Positions 19,901 to 31,000 of a stretch of 64,000 nt of DNA are shown here, piece by piece. Numbering within the stretch: position 1 is the first letter of the stretch; each line of letters begins with the position of its first letter. The stretch lies in assembly GCA_945910005.1 (NCBI GenBank), contig OX246741.1, positions 38,024,335 through 38,088,334 on the forward strand, in the 5' to 3' direction. Below the pieces are notes generated by a model that was not told the origin of the DNA, ran no database searches, and saw only the letters and a program-made list of their open reading frames with translations. The stretch is from Isoperla grammatica. Its lineage: Eukaryota; Arthropoda; Insecta; Plecoptera; Perlodidae. The position numbers and the translations under genes were made by a program.

Positions 19901-21825
19901 TCACCTACCAGTGTAATGTTGTTGTGGTAGAGGTAAATTATTACCAGTCCTATAAATACCCCTTGCTCACCTACCGGTGTAATGTTGTTGTGGTAGGGGT
20001 AAACCATTACCAGTCCTATAAATACTCCTTGCTCACCTACCAGTGTAATGTTGTTGTGGTAGACGTAAACCATTACCAGTCCTATAAATACTCCTTGCTC
20101 ACCTACTAGTGTAATGTTGTCTGTGGTAGACGTAAACCATAACCAGTCCTATAGATACTCCCTGCTCACCTACCGGTGTAATGTTGTCTGTGGTAGACGT
20201 AAACCATTACCAGTCCTATAGATACTCCTTGCTCACCTACCAGTGTAATGTTGTCTGTGGTAGACGTAAATCATTGCCAGTCCTATAGATACTCCTTGCT
20301 CACCTACCAGTGTAATGTTGTCTGTGGTAGACGTAAATCATTGCCAGTCCTATAGATACTCCTTGCTCACCTACCAGTGTAATGTTGTTGTGGTAGAGGT
20401 AAACCATTACCATTCCTATAGATACTCCCTGCTCACCTACCGGTGTAATGTTGTCTGTGGTAGACGTAAACCATTACCAGTCCTATAAATACCCCTTGCT
20501 CACCTACCAGTGTAATGTTGTTGTGGTAGAGGTAAACTATTACCAGTCCTATAAATACCCCTTGCTCACCTACCAGTGTAATGTTGTCTGTGGTAGAGGT
20601 AAACCATTACCAGTCCTATAAAAACCCCTTGCTCACCTACCAGTGTAATGTTGTTGTGGTAGAGGTAAACCATTACCATTCCTATAGATACCCCTTGCCC
20701 ACCTACCAGTGTAATGTTGTCTGTGGTAGAGGTAAACCATTACCAGTCCTATAGATACCCCTTGCCCACCTGCCGGTGTTATGTTGTCGGTGGAAGAGGT
20801 TAACCATTACCAGTCCTATAGATACCCCTTGCCCACCTGCCGGTGTTATGTTGTCGGTGGTAGAGGTAAACCATTACCAGTCCTATAGATACCCCTTGCC
20901 CACCTGCCGGTGTTATGTTGTCGGTGGTAGAGGTAAACCATTACCAGTCCTATAGATACCCCTTGCCCACCTGCCGGTGTTATGTTGTCGGTGGTAGAGG
21001 TAAACCATTACCAGTCCTATAGATACCCCTTGCTCACCTGTCGGTGTAATGTTGTCTGTGGTAGAGGTAAACCATTACCAGTCCTATAAAAAACCCTTGC
21101 TCACCTACCAGTGTAATGTTGTTGTGGTAGAGGTAAACCATTACCAGTCCTATAGATACCCCTTGCCCACCTACCAGTGTAATGTTGTCTGTGGTAGACG
21201 TAAACCATTACCAGTCCTATAGATACTCCCTGCTCACCTACCGGTGTAATGTTGTCTGTGGTAGACGTAAACCATTACCAGTCCTATAGATACTCCCTGC
21301 TCACCTACCGGTGTAATGTTGTCTGTGGTAGACGTAAACCATTACCAGTCCTATAAATACTCCTTGCTCACCTACCAGTGTAATGTTGTCTGTGGTAGAC
21401 GTAAACCATTACCAGTCCTATAGATACTCCCTGCTCACCTACCGGTGTAATGTTGTCTGTGGTAGACGTAAACCATTACCAGTCCTATAGATACCCCTTG
21501 CCCACCTGCCGGTGTTATGTTGTCGGTGGTAGAGGTAAACCATTACCAGTCCTATAGATACCCCTTGCCCACCTGCCGGTGTTATGTTGTCGGTGGTAGA
21601 GGTAAACCATTACCAGTCCTATAGATACCCCTTGCCCACCTGCCGGTGTTATGTTGTCGGTGGTAGAGGTAAACCATTACCAGTCCTATAGATACCCCTT
21701 GCCCACCTGCCGGTGTTATGTTGTCGGTGGTAGAGGTAAACCATTACCAGTCCTATAGATACCCCTTGCTCACCTACCGGTGTTATGTTGTCGGTGTTAG
21801 AGATAAACCATTACGAAGCAAGGTT
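16925..21825. repeat. 66-68-bp minisatellite, about 73 copies (4.9 kb)
   Basis: The core unit contains CCTATAAATACCCCTTGCTC, ACCTACCGGTGTAATGTTGT and GTAAACCATTACCAGT. Unit length is 66 bp with GTTGTTGTGGTAGAG and 67-68 bp with GTTGTCTGTGGTAGATG. Several variants occur in blocks: GTTGTGGAAGAGTT and CTGTGGTAGATG mix in the first third, AGAGGTAAACCATTACGAGT in the middle, and a GATACCCCTTGCCCACCTGC type at 20755-21020 and again at 21485-21770. Where all units are 66 bp the frame stays open on both strands (19066-20109 + and 18979-20073 -) with a 22-residue repeat. I treat those as by-products of the period. Confidence 0.96.
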
Positions 21826-21880
21826 GGAAAAATAACTAATATGGACCAAGGAAAAGCTAGAGGGAAAAAAAACATAACTA

Positions 21881-22534
21881 AAGTCAAATTATATTTAAGA
21901 AGCGTAGGGATGGAATGAGACCGTCTTCGGTTGTGGGTATTGTGAGCGCGTCAAGCGTGTCATCGAGTAATAGGCTTCGGCTCGGTTCAAACCGTCTTAC
22001 AGTGCGACTAACAAACATTGGCTGGTCGACAGTGAAACAGGTGAACGCAGAATGTCTTATGCTAATTATAATATGACAAACATTTTGTCGGGTGTAGTTA
22101 GTGCATGGAAGGAACCATTAGCACCTATTACACCCCCCCCCCCCCACACCTAAAACCAAAAATCTGATCTGGTAGCCCGAATGTTTAGCTTCTGGTTATT
22201 GGTTACGATTTGTTTTTCCCGTCCATTATGTCTCATGCAGATGCTGTTGGAGTGCAGGTTATACATATACCGACAATATACATAGCCGCTTTTAATTACC
22301 TTCGAAACATTTTGTCAAACTCACTTTAAAAATAATGATACATCAATTCAGTGTTTCCGCATGTTGCATGCATAGAAGATTCCATGGACTCGGGTCAATG
22401 TTTGTTAGTTGCCTTACAGGACGAGTTGTGCCAGCTCGGACCCATTACCAGATGACACGCTTGACGCGCTCACAATACCCACAACCGAAGACGGTCTCAT
22501 TCCATCCCTACGCTTCTTAAATATAATTTGACTT
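21881..22534. mobile_element. 654-bp DNA element with about 85-bp inverted repeats, TA duplication
   Basis: AAGTCAAATTATATTTAAGA at the left end is exactly mirrored at the right end. The match continues for about 85 bp (through GCGTAGGGATGGAATGAGAC and GGTTGTGGGTATTGTGAGCG). TA flanks both sides (21879-21880 and 22535-22536), fitting Tc1/mariner-type integration. The interior includes a C-run near 22132 and no transposase, so it is non-autonomous. It abuts the last minisatellite unit. Confidence 0.85.
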
Positions 22535-22726
22535 TAGGACTGCTTTACGCGTGCGATTCAATACTACATTTATGCCACTCATTCTGTGTTATGTTTTTTT
22601 TTGTTTTTTAATCTCTTGCGATAGGGATCGAACGCAGAGTCTGATCAAGTTGAAATTTAGACCATTTAAAAACTCGATGAGGATTGAACGCCATAAGTTT
22701 TGTGGGAAAATTTGTAGAGAAGTTAA

Positions 22727-23098
22727 TTAGTTAAAACATTTTATGCAGTCAGCATTCACAAGGTTGCTGTGGAACCTGACGCATACCTTAGTTATTGAGT
22801 TGTATATCCGCTTCAGCTTATAACAGCTCCTGTCTTCACTCCCTGATAGTAGCTGTAATTTCTCTTTGCCTTGTAATATATCCTTGCACATGTAAGCTTC
22901 GTTTAGCTCTCCTCCTCCGACTCGAAGTTTCACTACTAGAATGTCCGAGTTGAGTCCCCGTTCATCCTGCATGAAGTAGAAAGTATCTGAAGGCCATTTC
23001 TCTGCGTGAGGTTCTACTTCCACAACGAACGTGTCTCTGCTCAGTGGTATTAACGTATCGTTTTTAACGTCGAGGTGATCTGGAAACCAAATAACCAT
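22727..23098 (-). CDS. unrecognised 123-codon open frame
   Basis: I cannot name it. It opens MVIWFPDHLDVKNDTLIPLS and continues with RDTFVVEVEPHAEKWPSDTF, a composition that looks like real protein (balanced, with predicted strand-like segments) rather than low complexity. An in-frame stop lies just upstream of the ATG, so the start is natural. It has no signal peptide or membrane helix; four Cys cluster at or near the C-terminus. It lies between two TA-flanked inverted-repeat elements and may be a host exon or a captured fragment. Codon use is unremarkable. Confidence 0.3.
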   Translation of the reverse strand: MVIWFPDHLDVKNDTLIPLSRDTFVVEVEPHAEKWPSDTFYFMQDERGLNSDILVVKLRVGGGELNEAYMCKDILQGKEKLQLLSGSEDRSCYKLKRIYNSITKVCVRFHSNLVNADCIKCFN

Positions 23099-23230
23099 TA
23101 GAGACGGATTGAAAGTTATTAACTTCTACTCTTAAGTGACAAAATACAACTAACTTAACTTATTTCCCGTCAATCGTACGTGCAGTTAATCGGTATCAAC
23201 TTAAAAATACTTATGTGTGTTTCAACAATA

Positions 23231-23526
23231 GGGCACTAGCAACACCAAAAGACAACAATGGAAAAATGAATTGAACTGATGGACAAACAATCAGCTGTTA
23301 AAATAATAAAATTGCAACCATAGAAATAAAAACAAGTGTAGCAATAGTAACTGCTCGCCATTTAAAACTTTTAATGATAGACAACAACTAAAAGTGTTGT
23401 GTGTGTATTTGTTTGTTTTTTGTTTTGTTTTCCAAAATCAGAAGAAATTATTTTTTGACAGCTTGTTGTTTGTCCATCGATTCAATTCATTTGTTTCATT
23501 GTTGTCTTTTGGTGTTGCTGTTGCGC
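23231..23526. mobile_element. 296-bp MITE with about 70-bp inverted repeats, TA duplication
   Basis: The left end GGGCACTAGCAACACCAAAA and the right end (reversed) GCGCAACAGCAACACCAAAA continue together through GACAACAATG and a GAATTGAA(C/T) stretch for about 70 bp. TA flanks at 23229-23230 and 23527-23528. No coding capacity; Tc1/mariner-like. Confidence 0.82.
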
Positions 23527-23630
23527 TATTAATCGTCAACTTCATACTGAAATTGCAAAAGCTCCATATATGTGGAATGTTTAACAAAAAAGATGAAAGC
23601 ATCCGACTTATTACGACTTGTAGTTTTTAA

Positions 23631-24465
23631 GCGAGCGAAGTGAGCGTCTCCATTACACTTTCATGGCACTCGATTTTTTGTTATGTCTGTCCATAGCGGT
23701 GGAATGGAATGTCCGATCGAGTTGCAATTTTGAATGTCCACAAGCTTCCATGTGGGTTGAAGGTGGATAAATTTGTGGCAAAATCGTTCGTAAAGTTACC
23801 AAGTTACACCAGAGTTACTGATAGATATTTTTTCTGAAACAAAATGGCGGCAAAGTGTGAGATGGTCATATTTTCATAAAGAATTTTCCGGTCACGAATA
23901 TGTTCATTTTATGGCCATGTGATAAGTGTTGCAAAGTCACACTTAGGTTGGAATTCATAGTCGGCCCCTACACCTAGGGGCACCCATTGTTGCTATGGAT
24001 TTGTTTTGTTTATGGGACATAACATGCAAACAAATGTTACCTTGGTAACAATGGGCGCCCCTAGGTGTAGGGGCCGACTATGAATTCCAACCTTAGTGAC
24101 TCGAAAATATTTTAATGAAACACAGTAACGGCCAAATCGGGAGGCTGCTTTATTATAGTAACTTTTTGTCGGGTCGCGAAAATACTAACAACGCAATCTG
24201 ATCCGTATTAGAGGCAGAAATTACATTTCTATTGCTGTCAATAAGTGAAAGTAACGGTGGCGGGCCGCGGAGAAAACACTAGACGAAATGACGACGATAA
24301 ATCTTAGCAATGCACATTGCACAGTATTCAACAATGTCGGGAGGTTTAATAGCCTTGGAAATTAGAAAAAATATTGCAATGCTACTTAATTTATTGTTGT
24401 TTATTGTTGTTTTTATTAGCTTTGAGAACTTTTCGCCAGAAAGTTATGTACGCGCAGAGTGATTT
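23631..24465 (+). repeat. 0.75-kb dispersed repeat family, copy with a MITE inside
   Basis: Starts GCGAGCGAAGTGAGCGTCTC and shares with the copies at 60272-63315 the markers ATGGCGGCAAA, CCGGTCACGAATATG, GTAACGGTGGCGG and CAACAATGTCGGGA, in the same order. The 147-bp MITE at 23946-24092 lies inside it, which makes the MITE younger. Confidence 0.8.
23946..24092. mobile_element. 147-bp Harbinger-type MITE, copy 2
   Basis: Same length and ends as the copy at 6725-6871; flanked by TTA at 23943-23945 and 24093-24095. The different TWA targets (TAA, TTA) show two independent insertions. Confidence 0.9.
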
Positions 24466-24497
24466 CTTAGTGTAAAATTCAGATAGATTTATTAAAC

Positions 24498-24800
24498 AAG
24501 TGTAACGAGCGTCTCCATTCTACTCTAATGGAACTCGTTTTGATTGTGTTTGTTTTTTTATGTCTCGCGATAGCGGTCGAACGGGAGCGTCCGATCAAGC
24601 GAAAATTTGGACAATCCACAAGCATCAAAAGATAACTAATGTGTCTAGTTTTTTGGCCAAATCTGTCAAAAGTTAAAAATGTACAATGTATACTTGAAAA
24701 TATTTTCTGAGACAAACTTTAGGCCAAATGTGAGTTGGCCATATTATAGTATATTTCCGTCAAATCACGAATATACTATTTTTAACGCTTCCCGATATTT
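24498..24800 (+). repeat. 0.75-kb repeat family, 5' fragment
   Basis: Begins with AACGAGCGTCTCCATTCTAC and carries the ATGTCTCGCGATAGCGGTCG region of the family. Similarity fades near 24800, so the 3' half is missing. Confidence 0.7.
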
Positions 24801-24879
24801 ATTGTAGGTACAAAACATTTGTATTGCTGAATTGTAGTGAACTTACTATGACACACAAAAAATACAAGCTATAATATAT

Positions 24880-25293
24880 TTTTATTTTTTTTTTGTAATT
24901 AAGGCCAGTGTAGGGCACCAATGCCCTCTTTAGCCTGATGAGTGATGACTGATGAATGATAATGAGGAAGGAAGGAGGGGAAGCCTCGTACCGGCACGTA
25001 GCCTACTCCTGTCGAAAAGTACCAAGGGGACCATCGGCTTTACGTCCCATCCGAAAGGATGGTGTAATTTTGACCAGTCGTATACGTTCCTCCACTAACC
25101 TGGACTGCCGAGCAGTTGACGAGAAGAACGAAGCTGTTACACAAGCTTTCGAGCCCTCCAATCTGTTCTAACCAGCGGTAACTAGTGTTTCAGAGGCGAG
25201 TGGTCACCCATCCACCTCCTGACCTAGCCCGAGGTTGCTTAACTTTGGTGTTCGTATGGGAACCGGCTAAGCGACCACGGCTAAACCGTTGGA
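24880..25293 (-). mobile_element. 5S rRNA-derived SINE (SINE3-like), 414 bp
   Basis: In minus orientation the head contains AAGTTAAGCAACCTCGGGCT and, further on, GGATGGGTGACCACT. These match the A-box and C-box parts of the internal 5S rRNA promoter (AAGTTAAGC...GTCGGGC, GGATGGGTGACC), so an RNA polymerase III 5S-type promoter drives it. The 3' end is an A-rich tail (T-run at 24881-24897 on the plus strand). Perfect 10-bp duplications TATAATATAT flank it at 24870-24879 and 25294-25303. The body (with CCTTTCGGATGGGACGTAAA) may be one of the conserved SINE central domains, but I cannot name it. Confidence 0.85.
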
Positions 25294-25476
25294 TATAATA
25301 TATGGATCTTTTACTGAACAATAGCAGGAAATATAACTATGACAATAAAATTATAATCTTTGCACATTATTGTTTTGCTTGTTGTTGATGGTTGTTTTAT
25401 GAACAAATATGAACATTCTTATATTGATAATATTGTGTTTGTTAGTAATATTGTTGTTTATTGTGTTTTCTGTATA

Positions 25477-25856
25477 AAATAAATAAATAAATTCACATTA
25501 AGAGTCTACCCACTCAGTAACTAAACTGATTTGCAGTGGGGGACTTTAATTTAAAGTGACTAAACCAACCCTGTAGGCTTCGAACACCATCGACGAGTGA
25601 GCAATAACCAATCAAAGATCGATATTTCAAATACGAAACATATGAATCAGTGATTGGACAGTGCGAACACCTGCGGACAAATGCCAGAATCAGCAAGGCC
25701 GATTCAGAACAACTTTGAATTTATTGAGTGCTTCGTTGCTAGGACGGCTCCAAAGTCACCGTTTACTTATTTCTCAGCCAAGAAGTAATGGAATTGAATC
25801 CACATTAGAAGTTAAAAAATTTATGCCTGAAGCGGGATTTGAACCCGGGAGCTTCT
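25477..25856 (-). mobile_element. tRNA-derived SINE, copy 1 (head truncated)
   Basis: Same family as 46357-46785 and 60350-60786, with an (ATTT)n-type tail at the left and the tRNA-like head at the right. The B-box region GGATTTGAACCCGGG is present, but the sequence breaks off right after it, so the A box is missing. The open frame inside the body is a by-product shared by all copies. Confidence 0.8.
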
Positions 25857-25904
25857 GTTGAACGGCGCTGGAGCAAAAAAGCCGTTTTTGACACTTCTAT
25901 CTTT

Positions 25905-26015
25905 ATTTCCTACATTGAACAATGATGATAGCATTGAGAACCGTTCGCCATACAGTTCGTGGACATGGACTCGCTCGCTTATTAACGCGTCACACAAGAG
26001 CGTTTTCCTAGTAAA
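25905..26015 (+). repeat. 0.75-kb repeat family, 3' fragment
   Basis: TTCGCCATACAGTTCGTGGA through GAGCGTTTTCCTAGT corresponds to the last ~100 bp of the family. Confidence 0.65.
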
Positions 26016-26289
26016 ATAGTAATTTAAGATAAGATGATATCGATTTTTGAAATTACATTGAAATAGTATTTGGCGCAGTTGTAACCCATATCCCATTCAG
26101 CATAGAACCTTTCTTTCTTCTTAATCATATTGAACCCAAATCAAAAAACTTCTTTATATAAAACATTTCCTGCAGTGCTATTGTCGGGCATATTGTGTCG
26201 TTTTGTTGAGAATCGTTTTACGGTTATATGTTTACTCTGGGCAGCCCCAACCCCGAAATACAATACTGCTTAAACCACTGCTTTTATAC

Positions 26290-26439
<150 letters not shown>

Positions 26440-27966
26440 GGCTAAACGAATTGATCATAAACTGATGAAAAGTAAACTAATTTCTGCATACAAGAAACGA
26501 ATAGGATCCATTTTAAAAACACAACTGAATGGTTAAAACAAGATCAAAGCAATTAACACTTATGCTATACCGGTACTTACATATTCATTTGGAATTATTA
26601 ACTGGACACAGACAGAACTTCATGGCCTAGAAAATCTCACCCGCACAACATTCACCAAATACAGAAGTCATCACCCTAAGTCAGCAATAGAACGAGTGAC
26701 TCTACCTAGAGAAAAAGGGGGAAGAGGCTTGATTGATTTAAATAATTCATATTATAAACAAATTGAAATTCTAAGAAAGTACTTTTATACAAAATGCCCA
26801 CATTCACAACTTCATAGAGCTATAGTATCGGCAGATAAGTCGCTTTCTCCCCTCAATTTAAATGACGGAAATTTAAACTTGCTTCAAAAACTAAATTCTG
26901 ACACAGCAAAAGAGATCAGAATATCAGAAAAGACGTTACAAAGCAGACATTATAAAGAACTTCTTACGGATAGCGTCGATAGGGTAGCATCGAACAAATG
27001 GTTAACGTCCGGAGACATTTTCATCGAAACAGAGGGATTTATGATCGCTATTCAAGATAAAGTAATCAAGACTAACAATTACAAAAAATACATACTGAAA
27101 GACGTCACAGTGGAAGATAAATGTAGAAAATGTAATATGAACGGCGAAACAATTGAACATATCGTATCTGGGTGCAAAATGCTTTGTCAAACAGATTATC
27201 TTCATAGGCATAACCAAGTTGCAAACATTATACATAAAAAATTAGCCATGAAGTATAAACTTATAAACACAACCACTGCGTATTACAAATACAAGCCTGA
27301 TATGGTATTAGATAGTAAAGACTACAAATTATATTACGACCGGGCAGTTATAACAGACCAAACCATACATCACAATAGACCGGATATTATATTTATTGAC
27401 AAGAAGAAACAAGAAACGATTTTAATTGATGTTGCCGTCCCTTTGTGCCACAATGTAGAGACAACTTGGCGGGAAAAGATAAACAGATATAAGGAATTAT
27501 CTATTGAAATAAAAAGGTTGTGGAAGCAGAATAATGAAACTGTTATACCGTTAATTATATCAGCAAATGGCATTGTTTCACGTAAACTCCATGACAGCAT
27601 TAAACTAATTGGTCTCCAACCGAACATATACATCGAGATGCAAAAAGCAATTATTTTGAACACGTGTAGGATAGTGCGAAAATTTTTGAACTAAGAAGAA
27701 TGAAGACTTCAAGAAGTTCTCCATCCCGATGGTGGTTTTCGTGGTTTCCACCGTACAAAGAGCGAATTCTGGGATGAGTACAAATCGGCCACGACCGTAC
27801 ATAGCATCCACAGTTCGGTTTGGAAAAAATAATGTGGACAATTTGATATATTCAGTAGTTCTAAGTAGATTTTAATAAGGTAAACACATAGAAATACTTG
27901 ACATTTTGTGTCCGTACAACATGTTTATGCCGGTTTTGACCGAGTTTGTATATATTGCAACAATAA
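26440..27966 (+). mobile_element. R4/Dong-like LINE, 5'-truncated, inserted in (TAA)n
   Basis: A 3' portion of a non-LTR element: the end of RT, the C-terminal endonuclease, then a 270-bp 3' UTR. (TAA)n lies on both sides. A second fragment of the same family (31126-31542) also has (TAA)n on both sides, so the family apparently targets such microsatellites, as described for Dong of the R4 clade. Assignment rests on the restriction-like endonuclease and the target. Confidence 0.78.
26441..27694 (+). pseudogene. LINE RT C-terminus, CCHC and restriction-like endonuclease
   Basis: The thumb region (YAIPVLTYSFGIINWTQTEL) follows a single stop at 26534-26536. The 332-codon frame from 26696 then gives the RT-endonuclease linker, a Cys-Cys-His-Cys cluster (CRKCNMNGETIEHIVSGC), and the endonuclease core with RPDIIFIDKKKQETILIDVA, the PD...D pattern of R2/R4-type restriction-like endonucleases. 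A C-terminal domain follows (VIPLIISANGIVSRKLHDSI). These enzymes nick a preferred DNA target to prime reverse transcription. Apart from the one stop the frame is clean, so the insertion is fairly young. The catalytic RT palm is absent through 5' truncation. Confidence 0.82.
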
Positions 27967-28400
27967 AATAATAATAATAATTATTATTATAATAATAATA
28001 ATTTTTTTATTTTATTTTTTTATAAAAATAATAATTTTTTATTTATTTCAGTTTTATACATTTTTTAAATCTTGGTATAATTTACACAGTATACAATAAA
28101 TAAAAGTACACATTTAGAAAAATAAACAGACACAAAATAATATAAGAACAAAATCACAACAAACTAAAAATTTACGTTAATCGCTTTGCCCACTAAGCTT
28201 AATAATAATACAAATTATAATAATCTTGAAAACTTTAATACCCTTTTTAATTCTCCAAATATGACAGCTGTTTTAATCTCTACAGGAATTTTGTTATCAT
28301 AATACTAATATAAATATAAATGATAATAATAATTAAATCAAAACTCTCAACAAACTAAATATTTTAATAAATCGCTTTGCCCACTAAGCTTAAAGAAGCT
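27967..28400 (-). other. A/T-rich 3' region of the minus-strand LINE
   Basis: Simple AAT and T-rich sequence (27967-28060), then two copies about 190 bp apart of a stretch containing ATCGCTTTGCCCACTAAGCT (28170 and 28363). This is probably the 3' UTR and tail of the LINE whose coding part starts at 28649. No gene. Confidence 0.5.
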
Positions 28401-28648
28401 GAACAGTGGGCTTCGCTTCAAATTAAAATACAAAAAATTTTGGAGCGGCATACATTCATGAGAAAAAAACTAAACAATATTCAATTTTCTTATACATCAC
28501 AATAAAAGTCTACAATAAATTTAACTAACAAGGATAATTTATATTTTGAACAAAGGCAACAAACAAGGATAGATTAATACACACTTTGCCACAAGTCTGG
28601 TGCACCAACTACAGAGAAAAATTGGAACGCGGAGAAAGTAAAGACAAA

Positions 28649-31000
28649 CTAAATTAACGATAGAAGATAAAGTCTTAATCCTTTTTTGATTTCAAATAAT
28701 TTGGTCAAGTTAATTAAATTATCAGGCAAATTGTTAAATGTGACTGGGACTAAAAACTCAAAACACCTTTGGCCATACTTGTTTATACACCTAGGAACTT
28801 CATACTTCAATTTTGACTGACTGCGAGTATTTAAATTTCTACATAACACAATTTTATACTCACTGATAACGTAATATTTTAATATTAATTGATACAAAAA
28901 TAGTTCTTACACTAGTAGAACATTGCACAAATAATAGGCTTCACGAGTCGAATGAATTTGAACATTGTGTGGTCTTATTTCACGCACAAGTTTATTTTGC
29001 AAAACTTTTATTTTATTCAAATGAAAAACAGTAGCAGACCCCATGCCAGAAGACCGTACGCTATGACAGACTCTGTAAGCGCAAAATAAACATTACGACG
29101 CGCAGAAAAGGGCAAAACGTATTTTAAAAAGTAGCACTGCCTGAGGCAAGCCCTTAATCTATTACAAACCGCTTCAATCTGGGGTCTCCAACTAAAATGC
29201 TTATCAATGACTAAACCTTAATATACATGAGTGTCAACATTCTCGACAAAGTCCAGACACACACACTTAACCGGATCGACCTGATTATGTAAACATTCAC
29301 TTGTGTGACTTATCACCCTAACTTCCTGGTAAACATCCCTGTTATGAGGCGTACACAAATGAATTAGTTTAGTCTTACTGATATTAATTACTAATTCTGC
29401 ATCATGAAACTCTTTTAATAAGTTGATAACATCAATCTGCATACGCAACTCAGCAATTTTAAAATCTCTTTGAACCGATACTAACAAAATGTCATCAGCA
29501 TACATAAAAACATAACAGTATTGAAAACATTTAACCAAATCGTTTACGTACACTAAAAACAAAATAGGACCTAAAATTGAACCTTGGGGAACCCCAGCAT
29601 TAACCCCTCGTTCGTGACTGAAAACGCTTCCTACCTTTACCCTAATACGACGATTTGTTAAATAGCTTTTAAACCAACTCAAAATGGGTCCACGAACACC
29701 AATTTGCTCTAAACATTGCAACAATTTGGCATGATTTAGTGTATCAAAAGCTTTGCTTAAATCTACAAACATAGCAACTATGTGCATGTTATCATTTAAT
29801 TTGTTATTAACTAAATTTGAAAATTTCACGAGCAGATCAGTGGTACTCTTGCCTTTTTGAAACCCAAATTGATTGGCGTTAATAATTTTAAATTTATCTA
29901 AATAGTTGCATAGCGCGTCAGCTACCACACGCTCCATTACCTTCTCAACCACCGAGAGCAGTGTAATTGGTCTGTAATTACTGAAATTCATATGACTGCC
30001 TTTTTTATATACAGGCCTTACAATAGATACCTTTAACATATCAGGTATTTCCCCCGTAGCTAAAGACAGGTTAATTATCTTCGCAATTATGGGACTTATC
30101 TGTTCGCTTACGTATTTTAAATCAATCACCCTCATCCCGTCAATTCCAGGCTGCTTATTTGTGTTTAAATTTTCAATAATTTTGCGAACAGTAGCCGAAC
30201 TGACACTCCCGAAATACATTGACTGTTGCTGAGTGGAACGAGACAACAGCTTTGAGCTTCCAGTTGAGCATTGATGTTGAATCCCAATAATTTCTTCCAC
30301 AAAACTATCAACAAATCTATTTGCCACTTCTTCTTCACTGTACAGAGTATATAAATATTTGTTAATTACAGAATCTACTGATTGACGCTTTGGTTTCCCC
30401 ATTACATCATTTATTAGGGCTGGTCCACACAGATTTTTAAGACATAATGCATAAGGTTTCAACAATGAAAACAACCTCTTAAAACTAAAACCAACGTCTT
30501 AAAACTAAAACTTGTGTGAACGCCAGTACGTGTTTCCTATGATCTAACTTTACGACTACGCGTTAAACCTTAAATCTTATGCTTAAAAAATCTGTTTGGA
30601 CCATCCTTTACCTGCCACGTATTTTTAATGTCTCCTTTATATTCCTCAAATTTATTCTTATAATACTCACGCTTGGCTTTAAAAATCTCTTTCGCTACTA
30701 AATTGCGAAAACGTTTATATTCTGTTTCGTATTACCGCCTCAAAGGGTTTGTTGGCCTAACATTTCTGCACCTATGAAATAACTGGTCCCTCTGCTGTGT
30801 CATAATGACAAGGTTATTAGTCATCCACGCCTTGTTAGGTCTTTTCCTCCTACGCCCCGATAACGTTAGAGTAGAATTGTCGTGTATATTTGTTATTATA
30901 TTTCAAACTGAATTGTAAAGCTTGTTACAATCTTTTATTTTACTTAAGTATGTCCAATTTACCTCTTTCAATGCAGACAGCACTTTCCTTTCATTTAACA
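28649..31000 (-). pseudogene. LINE ORF2: reverse transcriptase and C-terminus
   Basis: The upstream part carries GRRRKRPNKAWMTNNLVIMT and a FKAKREYYKNKFEEYKGDIK helix. After the MITE come the RT motifs in order: PGIDGMRVIDLKYV, VYKKGSHMNFSNYRPITLLS, FGFQKGKSTTDLLV, the first catalytic region AMFVDLSKAFDTLNHAKLL, GVPQGSILGPILFLVYVNDL, and the active site FMYADDILLV. Residues 29218-30415 are uninterrupted. C-terminal remains follow at 28649-29216 in shifted frames (VPRCINKYGQRCFEFLVPVT). The catalytic Asp residues are present, but stops and shifts elsewhere disable the copy. Confidence 0.88.
30417..30607. mobile_element. 191-bp Harbinger-type MITE inside the LINE
   Basis: The left end GGGCTGGTCCACACAGATTT and the right end (reversed) AGGATGGTCCAAACAGATTT share about 38 bp of inverted repeat. 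TTA flanks at 30414-30416 and 30608-30610. Removing it reconnects the LINE reading frame, so the LINE came first. Confidence 0.85.

Noticed and set aside
18979..20109. 347- and 364-codon frames as genuine repeat proteins
   Set aside because: They exist only where the minisatellite unit is 66 bp, occur on both strands at once, and are bounded by frame-breaking units. Kept only as an observation to test.
16925..21825. CRISPR-like array
   Set aside because: Units are contiguous 66-68-bp tandem repeats without unique spacers, in a eukaryotic context full of retrotransposons.
25661..25861. Conserved plus-strand frame MRTPADKCQNQQ... (also in the copy at 46546)
   Set aside because: It recurs because it lies in the body of the tRNA-SINE copies; it runs antisense to SINE transcription and is truncated differently in each copy.
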